NCBI RefSeq assembly: GCF_017312405.1
Contig: NZ_BLTG01000031.1
Location: 1 to 42,583 of the forward strand
Source: Mycobacterium sp. PO1
GTDB taxonomy: Bacteria; Actinomycetota; Actinomycetes; Mycobacteriales; Mycobacteriaceae
DNA: 42,583 nt
Direction: 5' to 3'
Of the stretch, positions 41,483 to 42,583 are shown piece after piece. Each line of letters starts with the position of its first letter. Within the stretch, counting starts at the first letter, position 1. Made by a program: the position numbers and the translations under genes. A model generated the notes under the pieces. It saw only the letters and a list, made by a program, of their open reading frames with translations. It was not told where the DNA came from and searched no databases.

Positions 41483-41724
41483 GCCACTGGCGGCCATGCG
41501 GCCACGAGCTCACGGCCGTCGCCGCGGGCGGTCTGGGACGCCGCTTCCAATCCCGTCGAATCGCTGGCGTAGACATCCCCCGCACTCTCCTCGCCCGAGC
41601 ATCGAGACCCGCGTGAATCGGAGCTTCGACAGCGCTGCGCGGATAGACCCCCCATTCCGCGACGAGGAAGCTAATCAGCAAATGAAGCGCTGCTGCAACG
41701 GCGACATCACCGGAGGGCAATAGT

Positions 41725-42576
41725 TTGAGTTGGTTGACCGGGCAAGTCGCCCTGGTGACCGGCGGGGCAGCCGGAATCGGTTTGGCCGTGGTCGAGCGTT
41801 TCTTGGCCGAGGGCGCATGCGTGGGCGTCCTGGATCGCTCGGAAGGCGACCTGGCTACCATCGGCAACGCCGACGGCAGGCTCATCGCGGTAACAGGTGA
41901 CGTGACGTCGTATGCAGACAACGTCATGGCGGTGCGCGAAACGGTCGATGCGTTCGGAAAGCTCGACGTCTTCGTCGGCAACGCTGGGATCTTCGATTAC
42001 TTTGCCCCTTTGGTGGGTTTCGACGGAGCCGACCTCAGCAGCGCCTTCGATGAGATCTTCGCGGTCAATGTAAAGGGCTACCTCCTTGGTGCCAGGGCCG
42101 CCGTTCCTGAACTCCTCAAAAGCGATGGCCCGAGCATGATCTTCACCGTCTCCAACTCTGGCTTCTATGCCTCCGGTGGCGGCCCGCTGTACACCGCTTC
42201 CAAGCACGCAGTCGTTGGCGTAGTGCGTGAACTGGCCTACGAGTTGGCGCCGAAGATCAGGGTGAATGGCGTCGCTCCAGGCGGCACGGTAACGGGCCTG
42301 CGTGGAATCGAGGACCTCGGCCAGGGTCAGGACGTGTTGTCATCGGTGCCCGGCATCGCCGACATTATGAGTACTACAAACCCATTGCAGTACGCGCAGC
42401 AGCCCGCCGATCACGCCGGCCTGTATCTGCTACTCGCGTCTGCAGACAACTCGCGAGCGGTGACCGGCGTCGTCATCAACAGCGACGGCGGCTTGGGCGT
42501 GCGGGGCCTCAACCAGCCGTCCGGAGGGACGGAACTTGCCACCGGCGCGATGCGCATCGACGTCGGGTCAACATAG
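41725..42576 (+). CDS. SDR dihydrodiol dehydrogenase, BphB-like
   Basis: A 283-residue SDR resembling cis-2,3-dihydrobiphenyl-2,3-diol dehydrogenase (BphB). Cofactor motif TGGAAGIG (12-19), NAG at 86-88, and catalytic Ser143, Tyr156, Lys160 in the block from VSNSGFY to GGGPLYTASKHA, which matches BphB more closely than general SDRs; the C-terminal DGGLGVRGL is also BphB-type. The family oxidises cis-dihydrodiols to catechols with NAD+. TTG 41725 follows GGAGGG (41712-41717). An AGGAGG overlapping the stop suggests that another gene starts just beyond the window. Confidence 0.87.
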   Translation: MSWLTGQVALVTGGAAGIGLAVVERFLAEGACVGVLDRSEGDLATIGNADGRLIAVTGDVTSYADNVMAVRETVDAFGKLDVFVGNAGIFDYFAPLVGFDGADLSSAFDEIFAVNVKGYLLGARAAVPELLKSDGPSMIFTVSNSGFYASGGGPLYTASKHAVVGVVRELAYELAPKIRVNGVAPGGTVTGLRGIEDLGQGQDVLSSVPGIADIMSTTNPLQYAQQPADHAGLYLLLASADNSRAVTGVVINSDGGLGVRGLNQPSGGTELATGAMRIDVGST

Positions 42577-42583
42577 GAGGTTT

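Overview
This is a high-GC actinobacterial window, most likely from a mycobacterium or a close mycolic-acid relative. A complete yrbE-mce importer operon with two Mce-associated proteins, frequent GTG/TTG starts, 4-base stop/start overlaps and SigA-type promoters point that way. Every gene I can support lies on the + strand. No tRNA, rRNA, CRISPR array or intact insertion sequence was seen.

Region 1 (1-19160): the tail of a ring-hydroxylating oxygenase beta subunit, then an alpha subunit, an SDR dehydrogenase, a zinc MDR dehydrogenase, an Asp-box beta-propeller, a second Rieske alpha/beta pair, an SCP2-like protein and an orphan protocatechuate 3,4-dioxygenase alpha-like protein. A 47-codon ORF overlapping both neighbours by 4 bases leads straight into yrbEA-yrbEB-mceABCDEF and two mce-associated genes, then an epoxide hydrolase. 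Spacing suggests one long transcription unit joining a Mce lipid importer to oxidative catabolism.

Region 2 (19161-22950): an aldehyde dehydrogenase, then a 14-TM drug-type MFS exporter overlapping a MarR regulator.

Region 3 (22951-32750): a Rieske alpha/beta pair closely resembling the first alpha subunit, an MDR dehydrogenase paralogous to the one in region 1, a family III CoA-transferase, a thiolase-fold protein without the nucleophilic Cys, a DUF35 protein, a MaoC-type hydratase, a [3Fe-4S] ferredoxin and another Rieske alpha/beta pair. The thiolase-DUF35-MaoC trio resembles the Ltp2/ChsH retro-aldolase and hydratase systems of steroid side-chain degradation, so CoA activation, hydration and C-C cleavage is a reasonable reading.

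Region 4 (32751-42583): a cupin, a 3-hydroxyisobutyrate dehydrogenase-like enzyme and a second MarR regulator; then a meta-cleavage-like set: alpha/beta hydrolase, Rieske alpha/beta, Gfo/Idh/MocA dehydrogenase, class III extradiol dioxygenase, class II aldolase-type (possibly decarboxylase) protein and BphB-like dihydrodiol dehydrogenase. A terminator/promoter pair splits this set at about 40.37-40.45 kb, and a shared 15-bp motif lies before both halves.

Overall the window encodes five Rieske oxygenase alpha/beta pairs (one beta cut by the window edge), one ferredoxin, no visible oxygenase reductase, ring-cleavage and side-chain-type enzymes and a dedicated Mce importer. I infer uptake and degradation of a hydrophobic, probably polycyclic or alkyl/carboxyl-substituted compound; the substrate cannot be read from the sequence.
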